Shown: positions 1 through 5,769, numbered from the stretch's first letter. The stretch is DNA of 13,874 bases from Clostridiales bacterium (GCA_902363045.1 CABIYX010000052.1:1-13874), one strand, 5' to 3'. The notes: generated by a model not told the origin, from the sequence alone. Made by a program: numbers and translations.

Positions 1-11
1 GGACAAAGTGG

Positions 12-33
12 TGTGCCCCCCGTCAAGTAGACA
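12..33. repeat. probable right terminal inverted repeat of the IS
   Basis: Begins with TGTG, followed by a C6 run and GTCAAGTAGACA. It lies 67 bp beyond the orfB stop, where an IS3 terminal repeat is expected. No matching inverted copy was found at the orfA end, so the call rests on family resemblance only. Confidence 0.45.
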
Positions 34-99
34 GCGAAATAATTTACACTTTATGCGCGAAATTTTCTGCTCACGTCCCGTATAGAGCAAACTGAACTG

Positions 100-963
100 T
101 TAAGCCGCCAGCAGGCGGTCATGAACCTCCATGGGTGTCCGGACACCCAGCCCACGCTGGAGGCGGCGGAAGTTGTAATAGACGATGTAACCCTGGATCA
201 TACGGATCAGTTCCTCCCGGCTGGTGAAGCGTCTGCCGTAGTACCGTTCCCGCTTGAGGATCCCCCAGAAGCCCTCCATGGGGCCGTTGTCGATGCATTT
301 TCCCACTCGGGACATGCTCTGCGTAATGCCGGCTGCGGCCAGCTTGTCGTGGAAGATCTGAGTGGTATAGGCGCTGCCCCGGTCGCTGTGGAGCAGGGGG
401 CGGACGCCTGGGGCGGCTTCCAGCGCCAGGTCCAGAGTGCTATGGACCAGCGCGGCATCGTTGGTATCCCGGATGACAAAGGAGACGATCCGCCGGTCGC
501 ACAGATCCAGAATGGCGCTCAGATAGAGCTTGCGCATGATGGGACCCACATAGTAATGAAACTCGGTCACATCGGTGAGCCACTTCTCATTGGGGCGGTC
601 TGCGTAAAACCGGCGCTTCAGCACATTCTCCGCCAGATGACGGGGTGAGGATGCCGCACGGGTGCAGCTCTGGGGAGCGTGTTTGATTGTGGACTGGATA
701 CCCAGGCAGCGGCAGATGCGCAGCGCCCGCTTGTCATTGATCGATGTGTGGTAATAGCGATCCAGGTCATCCCGAATGCGGCGGTACCCCTTGTCCGGGC
801 TTTCCTGATGGATCTCCTTCACCATCTGAGCGATACACTGGTTCTGGGCAACACGGGCTCCGGCTTTCCCGGAACGCCACTGATAGTAGCCAGCCCGGGA
901 AACATGCAGCGCACGGCACGCTGCGCCTATGGGGAAACCTTCCTCTTCTGCGCCGCGGCGCAC
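100..963 (-). CDS. IS3-family transposase OrfB (DDE integrase core)
   Basis: This is the catalytic part of the IS3 transposase, which cuts and joins IS ends. Seen: an N-terminal HTH_21-like stretch (VSRAGYYQW) and then an rve integrase core. The catalytic triad is D131 (WLTDVTEF), D194 (LHSDRGSAY) and E230 (NGPMEGFWG), with exactly 35 residues between the last two: the DD(35)E signature. The 287-residue length from the GTG at 963 is typical of OrfB. However, the frame stays open upstream (SLRQFRQERQYEAVRR...) past the orfA stop at 996-998, and this upstream part also looks like family sequence. The natural product is therefore probably an OrfAB fusion made by -1 frameshifting, not a protein started at the GTG. 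The core shows no internal stop or frameshift, so the transposase may be functional. Confidence 0.93.
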   Translation of the reverse strand: MRRGAEEEGFPIGAACRALHVSRAGYYQWRSGKAGARVAQNQCIAQMVKEIHQESPDKGYRRIRDDLDRYYHTSINDKRALRICRCLGIQSTIKHAPQSCTRAASSPRHLAENVLKRRFYADRPNEKWLTDVTEFHYYVGPIMRKLYLSAILDLCDRRIVSFVIRDTNDAALVHSTLDLALEAAPGVRPLLHSDRGSAYTTQIFHDKLAAAGITQSMSRVGKCIDNGPMEGFWGILKRERYYGRRFTSREELIRMIQGYIVYYNFRRLQRGLGVRTPMEVHDRLLAA

Positions 964-995
964 CGCCTCATACTGCCGCTCCTGACGAAACTGCC

Positions 996-1673
996 TCAGC
1001 GATCCCCCCTCTCCAGCTCCTTCACTTTTTTTCGCAGATACAGCTCCATCTTCAGCAGCTCATTCTCCCGCTTCAGACGGGCATTCTCGATCCGCAGCGC
1101 TTCCTCTTTGCCACGGGGCAGCTGCTCCGCCAAACGTTGGCCACGCCGGTCCTCCAAGCCTGCCGCCCCCATCTCCCGGTACTTTTTCACCCAGCTCCGC
1201 AGGGTCTGCACCTCTATCTGATGTGCCTGCGCCACATCCTCAAGCCGCTCTCCGCCGTCCAGGCAGGACAGTACCGCTTTCAGCCGTTCTTCCATGGTAT
1301 GATTGCGTCTCATGACAGAATCCCCCGTCCCTTTCTTAGAGTCTCTCTCATGATACGCCTTTACCCAGTCCAATACCAGATTCCCTGAGCGCAGCTGATA
1401 CTTTTCCGCAATGGCCATGCTGCTGCCATGGCCAGACAGGTATTCCTCCACCGCCTTACGCTTTACTTCCTCGCTATACCGCCGCTTTGCCCGGTTCCCA
1501 TTTTCCCGCAGCCCAGATACCCCCTCGGAGCGATACCGGCTAATCCAGTTCTCCATGGTGGAGTGACCCACCCCAGCTCGCCGCGCCGCCTCTCGCATCC
1601 GCAGCCGTCCCGCAAGATATTCCTCTACCAATGAGACCTTTTCCTCTACTCCCAGTTCTTTCCGCTTTCCCAT
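996..1673 (-). CDS. IS3-family transposase OrfA (HTH, leucine zipper)
   Basis: DNA-binding subunit of an IS3/IS150-type transposase, 225 residues. Seen: two tandem HTH_28-like modules at about residues 10-55 and 60-110 (motifs MREAARRAGVGHSTMENWI and SMAIAEKY), a third HTH-like segment at about 125-170 (LEDVAQAHQIEVQTLRSWVKKY), and a C-terminal heptad region (LRIENARLKRENELLKMEL), the zipper used for multimerisation. The start is the ATG at 1673-1671, with a GAGGGAG Shine-Dalgarno 5 bases upstream. The preceding TAG stop of the truncated VLP gene touches this ATG (TAGATG), so translation may be coupled. An A7 slippery run sits 28 bases before the OrfA stop. Confidence 0.9.
   Translation of the reverse strand: MGKRKELGVEEKVSLVEEYLAGRLRMREAARRAGVGHSTMENWISRYRSEGVSGLRENGNRAKRRYSEEVKRKAVEEYLSGHGSSMAIAEKYQLRSGNLVLDWVKAYHERDSKKGTGDSVMRRNHTMEERLKAVLSCLDGGERLEDVAQAHQIEVQTLRSWVKKYREMGAAGLEDRRGQRLAEQLPRGKEEALRIENARLKRENELLKMELYLRKKVKELERGDR
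1026..1032 (-). promoter_or_regulatory. probable programmed -1 frameshift site (A7) between orfA and orfB
   Basis: On the minus strand the OrfA codons read CGA AAA AAA GTG, so A-AAA-AAA falls in the zero-frame register required for tandem -1 slippage. After slipping, the -1 frame reads without a stop into OrfB. A GGAG, which can act as a Shine-Dalgarno-like stimulator, lies 11 bases upstream of the run. This matches the way IS3 elements make OrfAB. No downstream pseudoknot was worked out. Confidence 0.7.
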
Positions 1674-2030
1674 CTACGCTCCCTCACAATATGATTTTCT
1701 TGTCTGCATGATTGGGAGCATACCAAACACACCGCCGCACTCCGCACAGCGTTTCAAGTCCCTGTCCCGGTAAATCTCCGCTTCCAGCGTCCTGTCCAGC
1801 GGCAAGACCGCCCAGCGGAACCACTTGCAGCAGACGGAGAACGAAATCATCTGCGGACAGGCGCAGGTGTCGCCATCGTCCAGCGCAAGGCAGTTTCCGT
1901 CCTCGCAGTTGCAGCACTCCCGGCGTATCAGGCCGCTGGCTCGTCTCTTCTGGGGCGGGGTTATGCGGTAGGGGGAGCCGTCCGGCCTGTGTTCCAGCGG
2001 CGGCAGGTGTTGATAGGGTCTTTTGCTCAT
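1674..2030 (-). pseudogene. cysteine-rich VLP protein, 3' end probably lost at IS junction
   Basis: 118 residues with the hallmark RRECCNCEDGNCLALDDGDTCACPQ cluster broken over residues 37-62, then VCCKWFRWAVLPLD containing the VLP motif, then a CAEC pair and a final YCEG. This small zinc-ribbon-like family is common in mobilizable and conjugative elements of gut Firmicutes; its function is unknown. From memory the family continues after the last CxxC with a basic tail. Here the frame ends right after Cys-Glu-Gly with Ala-stop, at the base where the IS begins, so the fourth metal-binding cysteine pair is broken. Start ATG at 2030 has GGAGGG 4 bases upstream. It could instead be a naturally short variant. 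Confidence 0.75.
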
Positions 2031-2164
2031 GCGTCCCTCCGTTTTCTTTGGCGTGTTCTGTTTCCAAGGTGCTTGTCCATCGATGAACTATCCCAAGTCT
2101 ACACCTTTTTGACCGCCTGTGCCGTATATCCAAGAGGTAGGAAATCAGCCTGAAAAACTCCCTA

Positions 2165-2193
2165 TTTCCACGCTCTCGGATTTGTGATATAAT
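2165..2193 (+). promoter_or_regulatory. sigma-A-type promoter for the small gene at 2259
   Basis: Perfect TATAAT at 2188-2193 with an extended -10 (TG at 2185-2186) and a weak -35 (TTTCCA, 2165-2170) at 17-bp spacing. It lies 65 bp before the ATG of the next gene. Confidence 0.6.
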
Positions 2194-2258
2194 CAAAAAA
2201 AGACAAAAGACAAATTCAGGTTTCTGGTCTTCTTGCACAAAATAAAGGAGGAGCTATT

Positions 2259-2522
2259 ATGCAAATTGTTTATATTCCAAGCGAATCAATGTCTGTTCAA
2301 GGTAAAAAAGATGAAATCTATAAAAGATATGGGAAAGACTGGAATATTAGAGAACAGGGAGGAGGTAACGGAAATTGGTTGTTGACCAGAAAAAGTGATG
2401 TGCTTGTAGATGGAAAAAGTTATCGTACTTTTGTACTTGAACACTACGGTAAATCCAAGCTGACAGCGAAGCTTGTTGATAAATTTCGTGAAGATGTAGC
2501 AAATGGTAAAATAAAACTGTAA
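2259..2522 (+). CDS. small AT-rich hypothetical protein
   Basis: 87 residues, not recognised. It is supported as a gene by a strong Shine-Dalgarno (AAAGGAGGAG) 7 bases before the ATG, a promoter 65 bp upstream and a terminator immediately after the stop. The protein is lysine-rich and mixed alpha/beta in appearance (QIVYIPSES, WLLTRKSDVLVDGKSYRTFVLE), with no signal peptide, membrane span or cysteine. Its base composition is much lower in GC than the neighbouring genes and it has its own promoter and terminator, which suggests a separately acquired cargo gene. The VDGKSYRTFVLEHYGKSKLTAKLVDKF part looks like a small folded domain; I assign no function. Confidence 0.75.
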   Translation: MQIVYIPSESMSVQGKKDEIYKRYGKDWNIREQGGGNGNWLLTRKSDVLVDGKSYRTFVLEHYGKSKLTAKLVDKFREDVANGKIKL

Positions 2523-2530
2523 ATGCCTAT

Positions 2531-2567
2531 GCCGTTATGCTATGAGCATAGTACATAGCATAACGGC
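2531..2567 (+). terminator. intrinsic terminator after the small gene
   Basis: A 14-bp perfect stem (GCCGTTATGCTATG, 2531-2544, with its complement at 2554-2567), 9-base loop, followed by the pyrimidine-rich TTCTCTTTC. The T tract is imperfect, so some read-through to the XRE gene is possible. Confidence 0.7.
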
Positions 2568-2600
2568 TTCTCTTTCGTTGAGCTAGCAAGGAGGGTGAAT

Positions 2601-3401
2601 ATGTCTTTATCCATACAAGAGCGATTAAAAGACCTACGTGTGGAGCGTGGCTTGACGCTGGGGCAGCTTGCGGAGCAGACCGGGCTTTCCAAGTCTGCGC
2701 TGGGCAGTTACGAAACGGAAGACTTCAAGGACATCAGCCACTATGCCCTTATCCGGCTGGCGAAGTTTTACGGTGTGACCGCTGATTATCTGCTGGGGCT
2801 GTCTGAAATGAAAAATCACCCAAACGCCGATCTTGCAGACCTGCGTTTGAGTGATGAAATGATTGACCTGCTGAAAAGCGGGAGGATAGACAATACCCTG
2901 CTGTGTGAGCTGGCGGCGCACCCGGATTTCCCCCGGCTGATGGCTGACCTTGAAATCTATGTGAACGGAACGGCACTGAAACAGGCGCAGGGTGCAAACG
3001 CCATAGTGGACACGATGAGCGCAACTGTTATAAAAAAGCATAATCCTGGCATGAGTGATACGCAGTTAAGACAGCTTATCACCGCCCATATTGATGAGGA
3101 CGAGTTTTGCCGCTATGTGATACAACGGGACATAAACGGGATTGCCCTTGCTCTGCGGGAAACACACAAGGACGATTTTTTCAGCGTCCCAGAGGATAAC
3201 CCGCTAAAAGAAATGCTGGAAACTGCTGGTGAAATCGTCAGCCAGGACAGCGACACGGAACAAGCGTACTTGGCGTTTATCTGCAAACGGCTCAAGCTGA
3301 ATTTTAGGAAGCTGTCAGTAGAAGAACGGAAGTGGCTGAAAAAGATTGCGGAAAAATCCGACTTGCTGAAGAATCCAAAACCGCAGAGAGGACGAAGATA
3401 A
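2601..3401 (+). CDS. XRE-family HTH transcriptional regulator
   Basis: 266 residues. The N-terminal Xre/Cro-type HTH spans about residues 5-65 (RLKDLRVERGLTLGQLAEQ, with recognition helix SKSALGSYE, then the ADYLLGLSE end typical of the family). The remaining 200 residues have no recognised domain; they are acidic and helical and may serve oligomerisation or ligand sensing. The ATG at 2601 is preferred over the in-frame GTG at 2595 because the Shine-Dalgarno AAGGAGGG (2588-2595) overlaps that GTG and sits 5-6 bases before the ATG. It faces the efflux gene convergently across a shared terminator. Such regulators are usual in Firmicute mobile elements; its target is unknown. The 60-bp gap upstream holds mainly the preceding terminator, so it may rely on read-through. 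Confidence 0.9.
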   Translation: MSLSIQERLKDLRVERGLTLGQLAEQTGLSKSALGSYETEDFKDISHYALIRLAKFYGVTADYLLGLSEMKNHPNADLADLRLSDEMIDLLKSGRIDNTLLCELAAHPDFPRLMADLEIYVNGTALKQAQGANAIVDTMSATVIKKHNPGMSDTQLRQLITAHIDEDEFCRYVIQRDINGIALALRETHKDDFFSVPEDNPLKEMLETAGEIVSQDSDTEQAYLAFICKRLKLNFRKLSVEERKWLKKIAEKSDLLKNPKPQRGRR

Positions 3402-3453
3402 AAAATGCCTGAACGGCGGTTCTGGTTTTTCAGAACCACCATCCAGGCATTTT
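3402..3453. terminator. bidirectional terminator between XRE gene and efflux gene
   Basis: Two-part hairpin: outer stem AAAATGCCTG (3402-3411) with CAGGCATTTT (3444-3453), inner stem GGTTCTG (3418-3424) with CAGAACC (3431-3437). A run on one side and T run on the other allow it to act for both convergent genes. Confidence 0.85.
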
Positions 3454-3481
3454 GTTTAGTAATAGAAAAAGGTGCAGTTGA

Positions 3482-4702
3482 TTATTGCGTATTGTCAATC
3501 TCTCTCAAACCGGGTAGTAAAAATACGGCAAGCGCAACGATGATAATGCCAATTCCGCAAATGACAAACCATTTCTCAACTCCCAGCCGCTCCGCCAGAG
3601 GCCCGGAAATGACAAGGCCAAACGGCATGGCGAGGGAAGCGGCGCTTGTCAGTAGAGAAAAAACTCTCCCCAGATATTCTGGTTTGACCGTTTCTTGAAA
3701 AATCGCATTTTGCACACCGTAAAATGGAGCGGAAATTCCCATAACAGTACAGCACACAACAAAGACAAGAAATGCGTCTGGCGGCAAAAGCCCGGAGAGC
3801 ATATTGCTAACGCCCATCAGGAGAACGGAAAGACCGATGGTGTACCGCCGTTTCTTAAAACCGCCCCAAATGCTCAGAATGACTCCGCCAAGCAGCATAC
3901 CAACCGCAAAAGCAATTTCAGCGGCAGAGGCATGGGCCGGTGTTCCTTTGAAGTATGACATACAGATGAGAGGAAAAAGCGTACTGATTGGCATATAAAA
4001 GAACATATAAATTACACCAATCCAGAGCAGAGCAAAGAGGCCCCTGTTTTGCTTTAATACCACATACCCCTCTTTCATATCCTGTAAAAACTGTTGTCTT
4101 TTCGTTTCTGGACATAGTTCAGGCGTTGGTATGGACGAAATCGCAACAGTCACACAGGCAAGGATTGCACCCACAATATCTAACAATATAATTGCATTAA
4201 GAGGCCAAACAGCATATAAAAACGCTGCGGCAGCTGGACTGATAATCGCACTTACTGCTTGCATGGTCTGCGTGTAACCAGCGCATTTTGTAAGTTCCTC
4301 TTTTGGCACAATCATAGGTGTTGCTGCGCTGAATGCTGGAGAATGAAAAGCAGTTCCCGCACTTCGGATTAACAGGACAACCATAATAGACCATACGGGC
4401 AATTCCATGTAAAACGCCACCAGCGCCAGAATACCGCCAGCGGCGGCAATTATCAAATCCGCACCAATCATTACGCTTTTACGGCTGTGCCGGTCAACAA
4501 AAGCACCTGCAAACGGGCCTAAACAGGCTTGCGGCAAAAATCCAATCAGTGTTGCCGCCGTCAATATGATTGCAGAATTAGTTTTCGCAACCAAATAAAA
4601 GATAATGGCCATTTGCAAAATACCGCTGCTAATAAAGGATATTGCTTGTCCGGCAAGAAGTGTAAAATAAGTTTTTCTCCATGAATTGTTGTTTTGGGTC
4701 AT
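3482..4702 (-). CDS. mef: Mef-type macrolide efflux MFS transporter
   Basis: A proton-driven major facilitator with about 12 membrane segments, 406 residues, almost exactly the length of Mef(A) (405). From memory, long stretches match Mef(A): AGQAxSxIxSxILQMAIIFYL near the N-terminus, MIGADLIIAAAG, VAFYMELPVW, LTKCAGY, LNAII, and KPEYLGRVFSL near the C-terminus. The MFS loop-2 motif is present as GAFVDRHSRKSVM. Macrolide export is therefore the likely role, although substrate range of divergent relatives cannot be read from sequence. The start is the ATG at 4702 (MTQNNNSWRKTYF), with AAAAAAGGAGG 8 bases upstream. A longer in-frame extension to 4828 runs through an attenuator hairpin and is rejected. 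No msr(D)-type ABC-F partner follows; transcription ends at a shared terminator. GC content is clearly below that of the flanking mobilization genes. Confidence 0.88.
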   Translation of the reverse strand: MTQNNNSWRKTYFTLLAGQAISFISSGILQMAIIFYLVAKTNSAIILTAATLIGFLPQACLGPFAGAFVDRHSRKSVMIGADLIIAAAGGILALVAFYMELPVWSIMVVLLIRSAGTAFHSPAFSAATPMIVPKEELTKCAGYTQTMQAVSAIISPAAAAFLYAVWPLNAIILLDIVGAILACVTVAISSIPTPELCPETKRQQFLQDMKEGYVVLKQNRGLFALLWIGVIYMFFYMPISTLFPLICMSYFKGTPAHASAAEIAFAVGMLLGGVILSIWGGFKKRRYTIGLSVLLMGVSNMLSGLLPPDAFLVFVVCCTVMGISAPFYGVQNAIFQETVKPEYLGRVFSLLTSAASLAMPFGLVISGPLAERLGVEKWFVICGIGIIIVALAVFLLPGLREIDNTQ

Positions 4703-4753
4703 AATGCGAACCTCCTTTTTTATTGCATTGTTCCTTTGTTTCTGCAATAAAAA

Positions 4754-4788
4754 GCAGGCGTTGTCCCACAGAGAGGGCAGACGCCTGC
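4754..4788 (-). terminator. leader terminator (attenuator) nearest the efflux gene
   Basis: On the minus strand, GCAGGCGT pairs with ACGCCTGC over 8 bp. The stem is extended inward by TGCCC/GGG-A-CA with one bulge, and U5 (4749-4753) follows. It lies about 50 bases before the efflux ATG, between its promoter and its ribosome-binding site, so a stop here would silence the gene. Confidence 0.75.
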
Positions 4789-4813
4789 ATAACAACAAAG
4801 CACGAAAAAACAC

Positions 4814-4840
4814 CACGATACAGTTCAAAGACTGCTCGTG
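4814..4840 (-). terminator. second terminator-like hairpin in the efflux leader
   Basis: CACGA/TCGTG (5 bp) plus CAGT/ACTG (4 bp), separated by a small internal loop, closed by a 6-base loop and followed on the minus strand by U6 (4805-4810). Confidence 0.55.
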
Positions 4841-4880
4841 TCAAACCTACGTGTTCCTTTGCATACGCACGCAAAAAAAG

Positions 4881-4897
4881 CCCACCATCATGTGGAA
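4881..4897 (-). terminator. weak hairpin plus U7 in the efflux leader
   Basis: On the minus strand UCCAC pairs with GUGGG (one G.U) around a 6-base loop, followed shortly by U7 (4873-4879). The stem is short, so termination is uncertain; it may be a pause site. Confidence 0.35.
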
Positions 4898-4936
4898 AGG
4901 TACTTCTACTTTTTATTGCTTATTAGCGTACACAAA

Positions 4937-4959
4937 TTAACACACGTAAGCCTCCTTCC
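4937..4959 (-). promoter_or_regulatory. strong Shine-Dalgarno with a two-codon leader ORF
   Basis: GGAAGGAGG on the minus strand (4951-4959) is an excellent ribosome-binding site, but the only start at good spacing is GTG TGT TAA (4945-4937), a Met-Cys-stop peptide. A strong ribosome site with almost no coding sequence at the head of a resistance-type leader suggests ribosome-dependent attenuation. This is inference. Confidence 0.4.
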
Positions 4960-4977
4960 AATCTCAAACTGTCGCAC

Positions 4978-5007
4978 AGTATAACACACATCCGATAGAC
5001 TTGTCAA
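4978..5007 (-). promoter_or_regulatory. sigma-A promoter of the efflux gene
   Basis: Consensus -35 TTGACA (5007-5002) and -10 TATACT (4983-4978; or TTATAC one base upstream) at 17-18 bp spacing on the minus strand, about 270 bp before the efflux ATG. It leaves a long untranslated leader containing the hairpins at 4881-4897, 4814-4840 and 4754-4788. Confidence 0.85.
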
Positions 5008-5058
5008 CCATTTTTAACCTTGTTTTCCATCTTGTTTTTCCATCTCTTACGGGCAGTA

Positions 5059-5137
5059 GCAAAGCCAGGCGAGCCAGTCAACGGTCAAGATGAACGGCGC
5101 TTTCAGCGCCGCCGTTGACAGTCTCGCCCGTCTTTGC
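5059..5137. repeat. 79-bp nested inverted repeat
   Basis: Four co-linear stems close on one centre: GCAAAG (5059-5064)/CTTTGC (5132-5137), GGCGAG (5068-5073)/CTCGCC (5123-5128), GTCAACGG (5077-5084)/CCGTTGAC (5112-5119) and GGCGCT (5096-5101)/AGCGCC (5105-5110) with a TTC loop. Interruptions are small except on the left of the inner stem. No T tract follows, so it is not a simple terminator. Confidence 0.75.
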
Positions 5138-5151
5138 TAATGGGTAATCAA

Positions 5152-5182
5152 GGCGGGAAAGCCATTTTAGGGCTTTCCCGCC
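5152..5182. repeat. 12-bp perfect inverted repeat
   Basis: GGCGGGAAAGCC (5152-5163) pairs with GGCTTTCCCGCC (5171-5182) around a 7-base loop ATTTTAG. No strong T run follows on either side. Confidence 0.75.
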
Positions 5183-5287
5183 CATTTCAATTTTGGGAGA
5201 AGAAAGGCCCCAAAATGAACGAGTGCGGCCAAACACTTTTAGGGATTGGCCACCTTGTCCACCCATCCAGCGGGGCGGCGGGGAACG

Positions 5288-5326
5288 GTCAAGGCCGGGC
5301 GTCAGCCCATTCATTTCAGCCTTGAC
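5288..5326. repeat. two-part inverted repeat
   Basis: GTCAAGGC (5288-5295) pairs with GCCTTGAC (5319-5326). Inside it GGGC (5297-5300) pairs with GCCC (5305-5308) around GTCA. Confidence 0.6.
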
Positions 5327-5393
5327 GGTTTCCTGCCGTCCTGCTACTTTTCCCGGAGTGTGGCCACACATCTGGTCACGGTGTCCAGAGCTT

Positions 5394-5410
5394 TGGGACT
5401 TTTTGTCCCA
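5394..5410. repeat. short hairpin with T5 loop
   Basis: TGGGAC (5394-5399) pairs with GTCCCA (5405-5410) around five Ts. Confidence 0.5.
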
Positions 5411-5478
5411 TAGGCCGGGGGCGGAGGACGAGGGACGGGGGCTTTCATAATACGCCCTGTCTGCTGCTGAAATCAGCC

Positions 5479-5510
5479 CTTTGTTTCCGGCTTACCAGCC
5501 CCAAACAAAG
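5479..5510. repeat. 8-bp inverted repeat
   Basis: CTTTGTTT (5479-5486) pairs with AAACAAAG (5503-5510); the 16-base loop is GC-rich. Confidence 0.5.
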
Positions 5511-5586
5511 CCCTGCTTTCCTGCCGCGTCAAATGCCCTTGCCCTCCCCGGCGGCAACGGTATTTTCAGGGCAACGCCGACAGAGC

Positions 5587-5623
5587 GTATAACACACTAC
5601 ACTTTGCTCCGCAAAGTCGTGTG
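5587..5623 (-). other. oriT: MobV-type origin of transfer (oriT) with nic site
   Basis: On the minus strand a hairpin ACTTTGC-GGA-GCAAAGT (5617-5601) is followed by GTAGTGTG then TTATAC. This has the layout I recall for the pMV158 oriT: a hairpin ending in AAAGT, a short spacer and the core TAGTGTG|TTATAC, nicked at the bar. By analogy the nick falls between 5593 and 5592 on the minus strand. An outer stem CACAC (5593-5597)/GTGTG (5619-5623) extends the hairpin exactly to the nic position. The matching MobV relaxase is encoded at 6861-7820. Transfer from this nic would lead with lower coordinates (efflux gene, XRE) and bring the relaxase gene in last. Confidence 0.85.
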
Positions 5624-5648
5624 CCAAATGGGGCGCTGCCCCCTTTGG
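5624..5648. repeat. hairpin abutting oriT
   Basis: CCAAA (5624-5628)/TTTGG (5644-5648) and GGGGC (5630-5634)/GCCCC (5638-5642), one mismatch, GCT loop. It begins at the base after the oriT hairpin. Confidence 0.6.
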
Positions 5649-5657
5649 AAACCCCCG

Positions 5658-5706
5658 CAACAAACAGGTGCTATGCACCCAGCCGGGAGCATAGCGCCGT
5701 TTGTTG
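5658..5706. repeat. long hairpin beside oriT
   Basis: CAACAAAC (5658-5665)/GTTTGTTG (5699-5706), then GG/CC with a G.U pair, then GCTATGC (5670-5676)/GCATAGC (5689-5695). About 18 bp with one bulged A, 12-base loop. It may be an accessory-protein site or a structured RNA; no T tract follows. Confidence 0.7.
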
Positions 5707-5740
5707 TCAGCAGCCCGTTTCACGGTCTGCGTGTAGTTCC

Positions 5741-5769
5741 TTGTAAACTGACCTAACAAATAGTATATA
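5741..5769 (+). promoter_or_regulatory. promoter of the sigma-like gene
   Basis: -35 TTGTAA (5741-5746), 17-bp spacer, -10 TATATA (5764-5769), in an AT-rich patch 59 bp before the GTG start. Confidence 0.6.

Larger units (their letters stand above)
12..1680 (-). mobile_element. IS3-family (IS150-like) insertion sequence
   Basis: Two consecutive minus-strand frames, an OrfA with helix-turn-helix and leucine zipper and an OrfB with a DDE integrase core, define an IS3-family element. One end is visible at 12-33: it begins TGTGCCCCCC and continues through GTCAAGTAGACA, which resembles the TGT...AGTAGACA-type terminal repeats of the family. I could not find a convincing inverted partner upstream of orfA; the other boundary is placed near 1680, where a cysteine-rich VLP reading frame is cut off. 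The left end may therefore be deleted or overlap the start of orfA. Outer boundaries are approximate; gene content is sure. Confidence 0.85.
5008..5740. other. hairpin-dense non-coding tract containing the transfer origin
   Basis: No frame in this 730-bp stretch has a ribosome-binding site or recognisable protein sequence. It holds at least eight inverted repeats: 5059-5137, 5152-5182, 5288-5326, 5394-5410, 5479-5510, the oriT hairpin at 5593-5623, 5624-5648 and 5658-5706. A 9-bp direct repeat ACGGTCAAG occurs at 5081-5089 and 5285-5293. The oriT portion is explained by the MobV relaxase downstream; the rest is not. Confidence 0.75.

Noticed and set aside
1684..2238. A 184-residue minus-strand frame across the VLP gene
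   Set aside because: It overlaps the VLP frame, which has the characteristic cysteine pattern and a ribosome site; the longer frame has neither.
3482..4828. A 448-residue version of the efflux protein
   Set aside because: The extra 42 residues lie in the leader and attenuator, do not resemble Mef N-termini, and the ATG at 4702 has a perfect ribosome site.
4629..4874. An 81-residue leader-peptide-like frame overlapping the efflux start
   Set aside because: Begins at GTG without a ribosome site, reads through both attenuator hairpins and into the efflux gene in another frame. Kept only as a remote possibility.
5059..5182. CRISPR-like array in the inverted-repeat tract
   Set aside because: The repeats differ in sequence and spacing; they are individual hairpins, not copies of one repeat, and no cas gene is present.
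5481..5756. Short open frames in the oriT tract
   Set aside because: No ribosome site, no family resemblance, and they cross several perfect inverted repeats.
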